A stretch of DNA of 64,000 nucleotides, from assembly GCA_023663905.1 (NCBI GenBank), contig JAMPGO010000001.1, positions 812,002 to 876,001 of the forward strand, given 5' to 3'. Shown piece after piece: positions 45,156 through 53,043 of the stretch (positions are counted from its first letter, which is position 1; the number at the start of each line of letters is the position of its first letter). The translations under genes and the position numbers were made by a program. The stretch is from Ruminococcus flavefaciens (GTDB lineage: Bacteria; Bacillota; Clostridia; Oscillospirales; Ruminococcaceae). The notes beneath the pieces were generated by a model. It did no database searches. It was not told the origin of the DNA and worked only from the letters and a program-made list of their open reading frames with translations.

Positions 45156-45373
45156 TCAAGACCCAGCTCCTTTATGACATCTTCGAGCGGATAAGTCACG
45201 GGGTCGGCACGGTATTCCTCAACCGCCTTTTCGTAAGCCTTAAGGTCAAACTCGTCCTCAATGCGCTCCATAACGCTCTGCCTGAAAAGCTCCGAGACCG
45301 ATATGCCGTTCATTTCAGCGTAGGCTTTGATAAGCTCCGAGTCGCTGTTATTCAGCCTGAGTGATACTGTCAT
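45152..45373 (-). CDS. RelB-like ribbon-helix-helix antitoxin
   Basis: A 73-residue protein with an N-terminal RHH DNA-binding part (MTVSLRLNNSDSELIKAYAEMNGISVSELFRQ) and an acidic C-terminus that would wrap the toxin. ATG 45373 is chosen over the GTG 9 bases upstream, which touches the RBS (AAGGAG). It probably represses its own promoter through the direct repeats there. Confidence 0.82.
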   Translation of the reverse strand: MTVSLRLNNSDSELIKAYAEMNGISVSELFRQSVMERIEDEFDLKAYEKAVEEYRADPVTYPLEDVIKELGLD

Positions 45374-45390
45374 AGCAAACACGCTCCTTC

Positions 45391-45428
45391 CTGTAATACA
45401 TTGTAATACATCCCGAGCCGTTTGTCAA
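45391..45428 (-). promoter_or_regulatory. Promoter and operator repeats of the RelBE-like locus
   Basis: Minus strand TTGACA (45428-45423) and TACAAT (45405-45400), spacer 17. Two direct copies of TGTATTACA with period 10 cover the -10 region (45410-45392), a likely antitoxin operator. Confidence 0.78.
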
Positions 45429-45460
45429 TGCGGATTCGCCGAAATATTGTAAACTTTCTG

Positions 45461-45907
45461 TTAATTTTTCTTGAAGAGCTGGCGGATAACCATAGCACCG
45501 CCCGAGACCGCAAGCCCGAACATAACTATGAAGATATAGGCATTTGTGGTGCGCCAGCGTATATTCACGCTCAGAATCACAGCCGTGAGGATAATAACAA
45601 TCCCGACGGCGAGGACAATCCAGCCGAAGACTTTTCTGTCCATAAGAAACAGCATAGCAATGCCGATGATTACGGGCAGGAAGATAAGACCGTTCGGAAG
45701 ACTGTAAGTGCCGACGTGCAGGAAGCCCGTACCCCACGAACTTCTCACGTCGAGGTTCTGGAATATCATAAACAGACCGCCTGCAAGCATAAGAAGTCCG
45801 CAGAAGAATTGCAGAAGGTCGTTTTTGGGCTTCTTTTTATTGCCGTTCAGCTCATCACGAGCCTTTTGAAGCTCACGGAGATACAAATCGTCGTTTTTAT
45901 TCGCCAT
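45461..45907 (-). CDS. Small membrane protein of unknown function
   Basis: A 148-residue protein: a charged N-terminal 30 residues with Lys/Asn-rich helix, then four hydrophobic segments (LLQFFCGLLMLAGGLFMIF; GLIFLPVIIGIAMLFLM; VFGWIVLAVGIVIILTAVI; and AYIFIVMFGLAVSGGAMVI). Not recognised. It starts 9 bases after upp and is the last gene of the fhs operon. Confidence 0.75.
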   Translation of the reverse strand: MANKNDDLYLRELQKARDELNGNKKKPKNDLLQFFCGLLMLAGGLFMIFQNLDVRSSWGTGFLHVGTYSLPNGLIFLPVIIGIAMLFLMDRKVFGWIVLAVGIVIILTAVILSVNIRWRTTNAYIFIVMFGLAVSGGAMVIRQLFKKN

Positions 45908-45916
45908 AGCAGAGCC

Positions 45917-46546
45917 TTACTTCGTGCCGAAAATACGGTCGCCTGCGTCGCCCACACCGGGTACGATGAATTTGTCCTCGTTAAGACCGCTGTCCATAGC
46001 GCCTGTGTAGACGTCGACATCGGGATGAGCCACACGGAGAGCCTCAACACCCTCGGGAGAGCAGATAATGCACATAAACTTGATATTCTTCACGCCCATA
46101 GACTTTATCTCGTTGATAGCCTCGACAGCCGAAACACCTGTTGCAAGCATAGGGTCGACGATGATGACATCACGCTCGGCAATATCGTCGGGCATTTTTG
46201 AGTAGTATTTCACAGCCTGCTTGGTATCGGGTTCACGGAAAATGCCGATATGCCCGATTTTAGCCGCAGGCACAAGAGCCGTAACGCCGTCAATCATACC
46301 GAGACCTGCACGGAGAATCGGCACAAACGCAAGCTTTCTGCCCGAAATCACCTTTGTCTTTGCAACGGCGATAGGAGTCTCGATTTCGATTTCTTTAAGC
46401 GGTAAATCCCTTGTTGCTTCATAGCAGATGAACATAGCAATCTCGGAGACAAGCTCACGGAACTCCTTAGTACCCGTATTCTTGTCCCTGAGAAGCGAAA
46501 TTTTGTGCTGTACAAGCGGATGATTGATGATATGTAAGTCAGCCAT
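45917..46546 (-). CDS. upp: Uracil phosphoribosyltransferase
   Basis: A 209-residue UPRT that salvages uracil with PRPP to UMP. Motifs: [24 protein letters not shown] at the N-terminus, [11 protein letters not shown], and the PRPP loop [16 protein letters not shown]. The C-terminal [12 protein letters not shown] is the uracil-binding region. ATG 46546 lies 2 bases after the rpiB stop. Confidence 0.95.
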   Translation of the reverse strand: MADLHIINHPLVQHKISLLRDKNTGTKEFRELVSEIAMFICYEATRDLPLKEIEIETPIAVAKTKVISGRKLAFVPILRAGLGMIDGVTALVPAAKIGHIGIFREPDTKQAVKYYSKMPDDIAERDVIIVDPMLATGVSAVEAINEIKSMGVKNIKFMCIICSPEGVEALRVAHPDVDVYTGAMDSGLNEDKFIVPGVGDAGDRIFGTK

Positions 46547-46548
46547 AG

Positions 46549-46986
46549 TTATTCTCCTTTTTCGATTTCTGTGATGAGGTCGATACGGCGCTGGTGGCGA
46601 CCGCCCTCGAATCCTGTTGCCGTAAATATCTCTGCAAGCTCGCACGCAAGCCCGATACCGATAGTCCTAGCGCCCATACACATAACATTGGAATCGTTAT
46701 GCAGACGGGTATATTTAGCCGAGAAGCTGTCGGAACAGAGCGCCGCTCTTATACCCTTGAATTTGTTTGCGGTGATAGACATTCCGATACCAGTACCGCA
46801 GATGAGGATACCCTTTTCGCACTCGCCCGACTGTACAAGCTCGCACACAGCCCTTGCAACGACGGGATAGTCGCACGGTTCGCCGTCAGTACCCATATCC
46901 CTGAGTTCATAGCCCTTTGCAGTGAGGGTCTCGATAACAGCCCTCTTCATTTCAACTCCTGCGTGGTCGCAACCGATTGCAATCAT
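46549..46986 (-). CDS. rpiB: Ribose 5-phosphate isomerase B
   Basis: A 145-residue RpiB/LacAB-family isomerase. Signatures: [40 protein letters not shown] (with active-site Cys) and GARTIG. It interconverts ribose and ribulose 5-phosphate; placement before upp links it to PRPP and nucleotide supply. An upstream extension of the frame runs into tsaB and has no RBS; AGGAGTG before 46986 sets the start. Confidence 0.94.
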   Translation of the reverse strand: MIAIGCDHAGVEMKRAVIETLTAKGYELRDMGTDGEPCDYPVVARAVCELVQSGECEKGILICGTGIGMSITANKFKGIRAALCSDSFSAKYTRLHNDSNVMCMGARTIGIGLACELAEIFTATGFEGGRHQRRIDLITEIEKGE

Positions 46987-46999
46987 AAAAACACTCCTT

Positions 47000-47686
47000 C
47001 TATTTATTTTCCAAATCCTTTTCCGCCTTGACCTTCTGGAGATACGAAACCTCGAGTTCGTCAGGCGAAACGGGATTCTGATTAAGCGCCCCGAGACAGA
47101 TTCCGCAGGCATTCTGAAGCCTGTTCTGTGGCGGAGCGATTGTGAACATAGGCGAACGGTAATCACGGAAGAAATCCGCCGAACCGTCACCGCACAAAGT
47201 TAACGGTTTACCGTTAACCGCAAGTATCTCCGCAAGCTCGTCACGGCTCATAAGTCTCTCGTCGCAGATTGGCTTGATTTCATAGCCGTCGCTCTCGTAA
47301 ACACCAGCGTACACCAGTTCAGCCCTCGCAGTCATCACGGAGCAGATAACACCCTTTGCGATATTGCTGTAAGCAAGCCCTTTGAGCGTGGAAACACCAG
47401 CGCAGTCAATTCCGAGAGCGTAAGCCATAGCCTTAGCGACGGATACCCCGATTCTGAGACCCGTATAGCTACCAGGACCGTTTGCGACTGCAACAAGACC
47501 GACATCGCCGAGAGATTTTCCCGACTGTTCGAGCAGGTATTTTATCTCGGGCATAATCACCTGCGAGTGCGTTTTCGTGGTATAAAGCGAAGTCTGCGCA
47601 AGAAAAATCTCCGTATCGGTATCGAGAAGAGCCACTGAAGCCGTTTTTCCCGACGTATCAAATCCAAACAGAATCAAATCTTCCAC
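47000..47686 (-). CDS. tsaB: tRNA threonylcarbamoyladenosine protein TsaB
   Basis: A 228-residue TsaB, partner of TsaD and TsaE in making t6A37 of tRNAs. Marks: ILFGFDTSGKTASVAL, LVAVANGPGSYTGLRIGVSVAKAMAYAL. It starts with GTG and overlaps tsaE by 29 bases. Unusually, a copy of the dispersed GTTAAC palindrome lies in frame in the second half and encodes Val-Asn-Gly-Lys-Pro-Leu-Thr. TsaD is not in the window. Confidence 0.92.
   Translation of the reverse strand: MEDLILFGFDTSGKTASVALLDTDTEIFLAQTSLYTTKTHSQVIMPEIKYLLEQSGKSLGDVGLVAVANGPGSYTGLRIGVSVAKAMAYALGIDCAGVSTLKGLAYSNIAKGVICSVMTARAELVYAGVYESDGYEIKPICDERLMSRDELAEILAVNGKPLTLCGDGSADFFRDYRSPMFTIAPPQNRLQNACGICLGALNQNPVSPDELEVSYLQKVKAEKDLENK
47199..47218. 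repeat. Dispersed palindrome, copy 3, inside tsaB
   Basis: GTTAACGGTTTACCGTTAAC with perfect 9-bp arms, preceded by AAA as at copy 2. It is in frame in tsaB. Confidence 0.85.
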
Positions 47687-48098
47687 CGTCCTCTATAATA
47701 ATTTCACGCTCCGTATCGCCGAGAGCGTTTACAGTGATAAAAACCGCAGAATCGGGCAGAAACTGCGAGATATTCTCCGACCACTCGATAACGGCTATAT
47801 TATCGGCGAAGTCGTAATCCCAGAAGCCCGAGCTTTCGAGGTCGCCCTCTGTTTCAATGCGATACATATCGAAATGGTAGAGATTAAGACCCTCTCCGCA
47901 GTATTCGTTGACGAGGGCAAAAGTCGGCGACGTCACCTCGTCGCCAAGCCCGAGACCGATTGCAAGTCCACGTGTGAACGTGGTTTTTCCTGCTCCGAGA
48001 CCGCCACGGTAGGCAATAATATCGCCCTTTTTCAGGCATTTCCCGAGCCTGACTGCCACCTCAATCGTCTCCTGCGGTGAATGCGTTACGACCCTCAT
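47658..48098 (-). CDS. tsaE: tRNA threonylcarbamoyladenosine ATPase TsaE
   Basis: A 146-residue P-loop ATPase. Walker A is GGLGAGKTTFTRGLA; the family motif LYHFDMYRIE and the later IEWSENI follow. It powers t6A synthesis with TsaB/TsaD. Its ATG overlaps the fhs stop (TGATG). Confidence 0.94.
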   Translation of the reverse strand: MRVVTHSPQETIEVAVRLGKCLKKGDIIAYRGGLGAGKTTFTRGLAIGLGLGDEVTSPTFALVNEYCGEGLNLYHFDMYRIETEGDLESSGFWDYDFADNIAVIEWSENISQFLPDSAVFITVNALGDTEREIIIEDGGRFDSVWI

Positions 48099-49777
48099 CA
48101 GAACAGCCCCGTAATTTCGCCGTTAACGTCGCAGTCGATGTTGAGAGCCGAAGGTGCTTTCGGAAGTCCCGGCATTGTCAGGATGTCGCCCGTGTAGATG
48201 ACGATAAATCCGGCACCCGAAGAGAGCTTAGCGTCACGGACTGTTATGCTGAATCCGCTCGGCTTGCCCAGGAGAGCAGGGTTATCCGAGAGAGAGTACT
48301 GCGTTTTGGCAACGCATATGGGCAGATTCCTGAAGCCGATACTCTCGATTTCCCTGATAGCCTTTTCAGCCTGCGGAGTGTAGTTAACGCCGTCTGCACG
48401 GTAAATCTCACGTGCGACAGTCTCAATCTTGTCCTTAATCGGGATTTCAAGCGGATAAATCGGGCGGAAACGCTCGTTGCTGTCCTCGGTAAGTGCAATA
48501 GTTGAGCAGACTTTTTCAGCCAAATCAATACCGCCCTCACCGCCTTTTGCGAACACCTCGCACATCGAGACCTCAACTCCCATATCCTCGCAGAATTTCT
48601 GCACAAACTCAACCTCGCTGTCCGTATCAGTGCCGAAGCGGTTTATTGCAACAACGACGGGAACGTGGAATTTGTGCATATTCTCGATATGGGTCTGCAA
48701 GTTGACGATACCCTTTTCGAGCGCCCACAGATTTTCGCCTGCCAAATCCTCTTTCTTAACACCGCCGTTGTATTTCAGCGCCCTGATAGTCGCCACGAGA
48801 ACCACGCACGCAGGAGTAAGTCCGCCGTATCTGCACTTGATGTCGAAGAACTTCTCTGCGCCCAAATCCGAGCCGAAGCCAGCCTCAGTGATACAGTAAT
48901 CGCCGAGCTTCAGCGCAAGTTTTGTCGCACGGATTGAGTTACAGCCGTGAGCGATATTCGCAAAAGGACCGCCGTGAATGAACGCAGGCGTATTCTCAAG
49001 AGTCTGCACGAGATTCGGCTTGAGTGCGTCCTTCAGCAGAGCAGTCATAGCACCTGTACAGCCGAGCTGTTCGGCAAAAACAGGTTCGCCGTCGAGATTA
49101 TACGCAACAAGAATACTGCCGAGACGTTTTTTGAGGTCGCCCAAATCGGTCGCAAGGCAGAGTACAGCCATAATCTCCGAAGCAACGGTAATCTGGAAGC
49201 CGTCCTCACGTGGCACGCCGTTGAGCTTTCCGCCGAGACCAATCACTATATCACGCAAGGCACGGTCGTTCATATCCATACAGCGCTTGAACATCACCCT
49301 GCGCTGGTCAATCCTGAGTTCATTGCCCTGCTGTATGTGGTTATCGAGCATAGCGCAGAGCAGATTGTTTGCGGATGTGATAGCGTGCATATCGCCCGTG
49401 AAGTGGAGATTTATATCTTCCATAGGCACAACCTGTGCGTAACCGCCGCCTGCCGCACCGCCCTTGATACCGAAAACAGGACCGAGGGACGGTTCACGCA
49501 GAGCAAGTACGGCATTGCGACCCGTTCTGCCCATAGCTTCGGCAAGTCCGACGCTTACAGTGGTTTTGCCCTCTCCTGCGGGTGTCGGATTTATAGCGGT
49601 AACGAGAATAAGCTTGCCGTCATCACGGAAAGCAAGCTGTGAATACAGGCTCTCGGACAGCTTGGCTTTGTAGTGACCGTACGGTTCGAGATAGTCGTCG
49701 GAAATCCCGAGCGACTGCGCAATCTCGCCGATTTTCTTCATCTCCGCTTTTCCTGCAATTTCTATATCAGACAACAT
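48098..49777 (-). CDS. fhs: Formate-tetrahydrofolate ligase
   Basis: A 559-residue Fhs that joins formate to tetrahydrofolate with ATP, feeding one-carbon units to purines and methionine. Motifs: [20 protein letters not shown] (ATP site), [42 protein letters not shown] and [13 protein letters not shown] near the end. ATG 49777 follows GAGAGG. First gene of fhs-tsaE-tsaB-rpiB-upp-membrane protein. Its promoter nearly copies that of mtnN. Confidence 0.95.
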   Translation of the reverse strand: MLSDIEIAGKAEMKKIGEIAQSLGISDDYLEPYGHYKAKLSESLYSQLAFRDDGKLILVTAINPTPAGEGKTTVSVGLAEAMGRTGRNAVLALREPSLGPVFGIKGGAAGGGYAQVVPMEDINLHFTGDMHAITSANNLLCAMLDNHIQQGNELRIDQRRVMFKRCMDMNDRALRDIVIGLGGKLNGVPREDGFQITVASEIMAVLCLATDLGDLKKRLGSILVAYNLDGEPVFAEQLGCTGAMTALLKDALKPNLVQTLENTPAFIHGGPFANIAHGCNSIRATKLALKLGDYCITEAGFGSDLGAEKFFDIKCRYGGLTPACVVLVATIRALKYNGGVKKEDLAGENLWALEKGIVNLQTHIENMHKFHVPVVVAINRFGTDTDSEVEFVQKFCEDMGVEVSMCEVFAKGGEGGIDLAEKVCSTIALTEDSNERFRPIYPLEIPIKDKIETVAREIYRADGVNYTPQAEKAIREIESIGFRNLPICVAKTQYSLSDNPALLGKPSGFSITVRDAKLSSGAGFIVIYTGDILTMPGLPKAPSALNIDCDVNGEITGLF

Positions 49778-49808
49778 ATTAATAACCTCTCTTTCCTGGT
49801 ATTCTTCT

Positions 49809-49837
49809 ATTATATCACACTTTGCCGAGGATTGCAA
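49809..49837 (-). promoter_or_regulatory. Promoter of the fhs operon (TTGCAA class)
   Basis: Minus strand TTGCAA (49837-49832) and TATAAT (49814-49809), spacer 17. All 29 bases but one match the mtnN promoter at 53044-53072. Confidence 0.85.
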
Positions 49838-49849
49838 GGCTTTTTTTGA

Positions 49850-49913
49850 GAGACGGTAAGAGACGGTAAGTGTACGATAAAATTACCGTCTCCTATCGTC
49901 TCTCATCGTCTCT
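49850..49913. repeat. 10-bp-period inverted repeat cluster
   Basis: Two direct copies of AGACGGTAAG (49851-49870) face three inverted copies around CGTCTC with the same 10-base period (49883-49912). The copies can pair as a long or alternative hairpins. It lies between fhs and the XRE gene. No coding frame passes through it. The remaining ~95 bases to 50008 are AT-rich with nothing recognised. Confidence 0.7.
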
Positions 49914-50008
49914 TGTATCAAGCAGAAGTTTAATAAATCTTTTTCTGTTGTTTTTAAAGCTCGCATAGCATATATGATACAGGTCATAAAGCTCGTTGAC
50001 GTTGATGT

Positions 50009-50209
50009 TTATATATATATAAGTAAATCACCAGGTTGGCAATTCATCAGCTTACAAAGAGTTTCAATATTTTCCCACGAAATTGGTTTGCCGTCACGTA
50101 ATTTCTGCAATGTTGATTCGCTTAACAGTTTTTCTTTGCGGATTCTATAAGACGAATAACCGTTTTCTTTCAGCTTTGCTAACACATCAATTTTATATCT
50201 TAAAGACAT
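50009..50209 (-). CDS. Small XRE-type HTH protein
   Basis: A 66-residue Cro/CI-type (HTH_26-like) regulator: IDVLAKLKENGYSSYRIRKEKLLSESTLQKLRDGKPISWENIETLCKLMNCQPGDLL. The RBS is TGAGGTGA before ATG 50209; a TATAAT on the minus strand at 50233-50228 is a probable -10 with weak -35. It is more AT-rich than its neighbours and divergent from a Bro-N gene, a layout like a phage repressor/antirepressor switch. Confidence 0.8.
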   Translation of the reverse strand: MSLRYKIDVLAKLKENGYSSYRIRKEKLLSESTLQKLRDGKPISWENIETLCKLMNCQPGDLLIYI

Positions 50210-50315
50210 ATATATCACCTCATACTTATTATATCACAACAACTCTTATATCAAAAGTGTACAATTCCAACAAGTTCAAACACTAAAGTTCGTGCATATT
50301 TTTTGCAAATTTATC

Positions 50316-50344
50316 TTGACAATACACGATAATTAGTGTATAAT
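50316..50344 (+). promoter_or_regulatory. Promoter with internal dyad, upstream of the 40-aa and Bro-N genes
   Basis: TTGACA at 50316-50321 and TATAAT at 50339-50344, spacer 17. An imperfect palindrome (TACAC...GTGTA, 50324-50341) fills the spacer, a probable site for the adjacent XRE protein. Confidence 0.75.
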
Positions 50345-50400
50345 AGTATATGTCAGGAGGAAATGCAATTAATTCGGATCAGAGATTGGAGTTGATTTTA

Positions 50401-50523
50401 ATGAGTGTATCGGAAATTTTGAGTGCATTGTATCATTTACAGTACTTTATGGAGACTATGCCAAAAAAGTACAGCATTAGATTTTTAAATCGAATTATCA
50501 GAGAAATTGAAAGAGAGGATTAA
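50401..50523 (+). CDS. 40-residue small protein upstream of the Bro-N gene
   Basis: ATG at 50401 behind GGAG at 50388, stop TAA at 50521-50523, 1 base before the Bro-N ATG. The product (MSVSEILSALYHLQYFMETM...) is an amphipathic, basic-tailed helix ending REIERED. Spacing and RBS suggest it is translated with the next gene. A ten-codon frame at 50363-50395 behind AGGAGG precedes it but its spacing is poor. Function unknown. Confidence 0.5.
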   Translation: MSVSEILSALYHLQYFMETMPKKYSIRFLNRIIREIERED

Positions 50524-50524
50524 T

Positions 50525-50863
50525 ATGAAAGTTGTTTACATTAATGAATACCCTGTTAGAATGATTGACACAGGAGAGAAGCTTTATTACGCTTGCAGAG
50601 ATTTGTCAAAAGCTATGGGCTATAAAAAGCACGGTGCGGTTGCAGACCTTGTAAGAAGACACATTGAAAACCCCGATATTTTGTATGTTGACATTAAAGT
50701 TACAAAAAGACAGTATGGAAAAATTATAAATACAACTCCAGCTGTATCTTTTTTAAGCGAAGATGATTTTATCGATGTTCTTAAATATGCAAGACCTGAA
50801 AAAGCACAGGAATTTAACGAGTTCGTATGTAACTATGGCTTTCCCTCACGCTACGATTCATAA
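50525..50863 (+). CDS. Stand-alone Bro-N-like (phage antirepressor N-terminal) protein
   Basis: A 112-residue protein resembling the Bro-N domain: VVYINEYPVRMIDTGEKLYYACRDLSKAMGYKKHGAVADLVRRHI, then FLSEDDFIDVLKYARPEKAQEFNEFV. Bro-N usually leads a larger antirepressor; no second domain follows here. It is divergent from an XRE gene, suggesting a phage-derived or satellite-derived switch. ATG 50525 follows GAGAGGAT. AT-rich relative to the flanks. Confidence 0.7.
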   Translation: MKVVYINEYPVRMIDTGEKLYYACRDLSKAMGYKKHGAVADLVRRHIENPDILYVDIKVTKRQYGKIINTTPAVSFLSEDDFIDVLKYARPEKAQEFNEFVCNYGFPSRYDS

Positions 50864-50878
50864 CAGATAACACCCAAA

Positions 50879-50904
50879 AGAGGGTGGTTCGTCCACCCTC
50901 TTTT
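50879..50904. terminator. Bidirectional terminator after the Bro-N gene
   Basis: Arms AGAGGGTGG (50879-50887) and CCACCCTCT (50893-50901), 5-base loop, TTTT after and AAAA before. Confidence 0.85.
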
Positions 50905-50950
50905 CAACGCAGTCGCATTGAAAAACATTGTAAACTTTCTGTGAACTTTA

Positions 50951-50979
50951 TTGACAGGCGCAGTTTTGTTTGATATACT
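50951..50979 (+). promoter_or_regulatory. Promoter of the YefM-YoeB locus
   Basis: TTGACA at 50951-50956 and TATACT at 50974-50979, spacer 17. Confidence 0.82.
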
Positions 50980-50981
50980 GA

Positions 50982-51005
50982 TATTGTACAGAATACTGTG
51001 CAATA
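50982..51005 (+). promoter_or_regulatory. Operator palindrome of the YefM-YoeB locus
   Basis: A 24-bp near-palindrome with outer arms TATTG/CAATA and inner ACAG/CTGT, just after the -10 box. YefM-type antitoxins bind ATTGTACA-like palindromes at this place, which fits closely. Confidence 0.8.
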
Positions 51006-51026
51006 TTTTGCGAAAGAAGGTGCGAT

Positions 51027-51284
51027 ATGATAGCTGTTAATTACTCCACTATGAGAAATAATCTCAAAGACTACTGCGACAAGGCGACTGACGAAATGGA
51101 GACTGTTATTGTTACACGCAAGAACGAGAAAAACGTCGTCCTGATGAGCCTTGAGCAGTACAACTATATGGCTAAAGCCCTCAGAAATGCCGAGTATCTC
51201 GCTATGATTAATCAGGGTATACAGCAGATTGAAGCAGGCAAGGGTCAGGTTCACGAGCTTATTGAGGTTGACGACGATGAATAA
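51027..51284 (+). CDS. yefM: YefM/Phd-family antitoxin
   Basis: An 85-residue antitoxin: MIAVNYSTMRNNLKDYCDKATDEMETVIVTRKNEKNVVLMSLEQYN is the DNA-binding Phd/YefM domain, followed by an acidic toxin-wrapping tail ending VDDDE. It overlaps the toxin gene by 8 bases. Autorepression by the operator at 50982 is expected. Confidence 0.92.
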   Translation: MIAVNYSTMRNNLKDYCDKATDEMETVIVTRKNEKNVVLMSLEQYNYMAKALRNAEYLAMINQGIQQIEAGKGQVHELIEVDDDE

Positions 51285-51534
51285 AATCTGGACGGACAGA
51301 GCGTGGGCGGATTATCTTTACTGGCAGATTCAGGACAAGAAAATCCTTCGGAAAATCAACGAGCTTGTCAAGGATATTGAGCGCAATGGTCTCGCAGACG
51401 GTATCGGTCACCCCGAACCGCTCAGGTACTGCAAGGGCTGGAGCAGACATATAGACCACGGCAACAGGATTGTCTATAACATCATTGACGGCAGTCTGAT
51501 AATTCTTTCCTGCAAAGGTCATTATGAGGACTAA
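51277..51534 (+). CDS. yoeB: YoeB-family mRNA interferase toxin
   Basis: An 85-residue YoeB: WTDRAWADYLYWQIQDKKILRKINELVKDI, then GHPEPLRYCKGWSRHIDHGNRIVYNI and the C-terminal CKGHYED. Catalytic Glu, Arg and the terminal His-Tyr are all present, so it looks intact. It cleaves mRNA on the ribosome. The start at 51277 gives the full standard length. Confidence 0.93.
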   Translation: MNKIWTDRAWADYLYWQIQDKKILRKINELVKDIERNGLADGIGHPEPLRYCKGWSRHIDHGNRIVYNIIDGSLIILSCKGHYED

Positions 51535-51539
51535 CAAAG

Positions 51540-51570
51540 CGTTCCCTTTTTCCGAAGGGAACGTTTTTTA
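51540..51570 (+). terminator. Terminator of yefM-yoeB
   Basis: Arms CGTTCCCTT (51540-51548) and AAGGGAACG (51555-51563), then seven T. A near copy ends the dockerin gene at 55280. Confidence 0.88.
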
Positions 51571-51581
51571 TGCCCGAACCC

Positions 51582-51610
51582 TTGCAATTTCGTGCCGAAG
51601 GGTGTATAAT
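51582..51610 (+). promoter_or_regulatory. Promoter of the MATE gene (TTGCAA class)
   Basis: TTGCAA at 51582-51587 and TATAAT at 51605-51610, spacer 17. Confidence 0.8.
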
Positions 51611-51643
51611 AGTGTAGAAACAAAAAGAAAAGAGGTAATATTT

Positions 51644-53017
51644 ATGTCAGAAAAAAATCTGCTTGCGGATTCGCCCGTACCGAAGCTTATGGTGAAATTC
51701 GCCGTGCCGAGTATCATCGGTATGCTCGTAAGTGCGCTGTACAACATCGTAGACCAGCTCTTTATCGGCAAGGGCGTGGGCGTTGTGGGAAATTCCGCCA
51801 CCAACATCGCCTTCCCGTTCTCGACTATGTGCATTGCCGTCGCCCTGTTGCTGGGTATCGGCGGTGCTTCGTGCTTCAACCTTGCAATGGGTCGCGGAGA
51901 CAGCAAGCGTGCGGGATATTTCGCAGGAAACGCCGTTACAATGCTGATTCTTAGCGGAGTTGTGATAAGCGCCGTAACATTTGCGTTCCTCACGCCGTTG
52001 CTCAGGCTTTTCGGCTCGACCGACAGCATTCTTCCCTATGCCCAGGATTACGTGTTCGTCTCGGCTTTCGGCTTCCCGTTCCTGATTCTCACGACAGGCG
52101 GTGGTCATATCATCCGTGCCGACGGAAGTCCGAAAATGACAATGGTCTGCAACCTCACGGGTGCGGTAATCAACACGATTCTCGACGCACTTTTTGTGCT
52201 GGTATTCCACTGGGGAATGAAGGGCGCAGCTCTTGCAACGGTTATCGGACAGGTTGTCTCGGCAGTCGTGGTCATCGTCTATATGCGCAAATTCAAGACC
52301 GTCAAGCTCACGGCAGACCACTTTAAGCCCCATTTCGCTACGGTTCAGCGCATTGCTTCAATCGGAATGGCTTCGTGCTTCAACCAGCTCGCCATTATGA
52401 TTGTCCAGATTGTCCTCAACAACTCGCTCAAACACTACGGCGAGCTGTCGAAATACGGCACGGACGAGCCTATCGCAGTCGCAGGTATCGTAATGAAAGT
52501 GGCGATGATAGTCTTCTCGATTGTCATCGGTCTTGCGCAGGGTACACAGCCGATAGAGAGCTACAACTACGGCGCAAAGAATTACGACAGAGTGAAAAAA
52601 GCCTATGTCCTTGCTCTCGGTACTGGCGCAGTCGTATCGGTGCTGGCATTCGTCTGCTTCCAGCTCTTCCCGAGACAGATTCTCTCGGCATTCGGTTCGG
52701 GAACAGATACATACTTCGAGTTCGGCACAAAGTTTTTCAGGATATTCCTGTTCTTTACGTGGCTCAACTGCATACAGCCGATTTCCTCGACGTTCTTTAC
52801 ATCCATAGGCAAGCCCGTCAAGGGTATATTCCTGTCCCTGACGAGACAGATAATCTTCTTCATACCCGTCCTCATCGTCCTGCCGATGTTCATAGGCATT
52901 GACGGAATCCTGTACACGGGCGCGGTCGCCGATTTGCTCGCAGGTATCGTTGCGATAATTATGACCGTGATTGAGTTCAGGATGATGAGCAGGGAAATGT
53001 CAACGGTAAACCGTTAA
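51644..53017 (+). CDS. MATE-family efflux transporter
   Basis: A 457-residue protein with about twelve membrane segments in two similar halves. MATE marks: PKLMVKFAVPSIIGMLVSALYNIVDQLFIGKGVG at the N-terminus and GLAQGTQPIESYNYGAKNYDRVKKA at the start of the second half. It exports cationic drugs or metabolites against Na+ or H+. The last codons (Ser-Thr-Val-Asn-Arg-stop) are made by a copy of the dispersed palindrome. ATG 51644 follows AGAGG. Confidence 0.92.
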   Translation: MSEKNLLADSPVPKLMVKFAVPSIIGMLVSALYNIVDQLFIGKGVGVVGNSATNIAFPFSTMCIAVALLLGIGGASCFNLAMGRGDSKRAGYFAGNAVTMLILSGVVISAVTFAFLTPLLRLFGSTDSILPYAQDYVFVSAFGFPFLILTTGGGHIIRADGSPKMTMVCNLTGAVINTILDALFVLVFHWGMKGAALATVIGQVVSAVVVIVYMRKFKTVKLTADHFKPHFATVQRIASIGMASCFNQLAIMIVQIVLNNSLKHYGELSKYGTDEPIAVAGIVMKVAMIVFSIVIGLAQGTQPIESYNYGAKNYDRVKKAYVLALGTGAVVSVLAFVCFQLFPRQILSAFGSGTDTYFEFGTKFFRIFLFFTWLNCIQPISSTFFTSIGKPVKGIFLSLTRQIIFFIPVLIVLPMFIGIDGILYTGAVADLLAGIVAIIMTVIEFRMMSREMSTVNR

Positions 53018-53018
53018 C
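52999..53018. repeat. Dispersed palindrome, copy 4, at the MATE stop codon
   Basis: GTCAACGGTAAACCGTTAAC (one mismatched pair), followed by TTTC. It provides the last codons and stop of the MATE gene. Confidence 0.8.
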
Positions 53019-53043
53019 TTTCAGATTTATTTTGCTGGTTATA

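Noticed and set aside
50363..50395. Ten-codon leader peptide before the 40-aa gene
   Set aside because: AGGAGG is only 2 bases from its ATG, too close for efficient initiation; not called as a gene.
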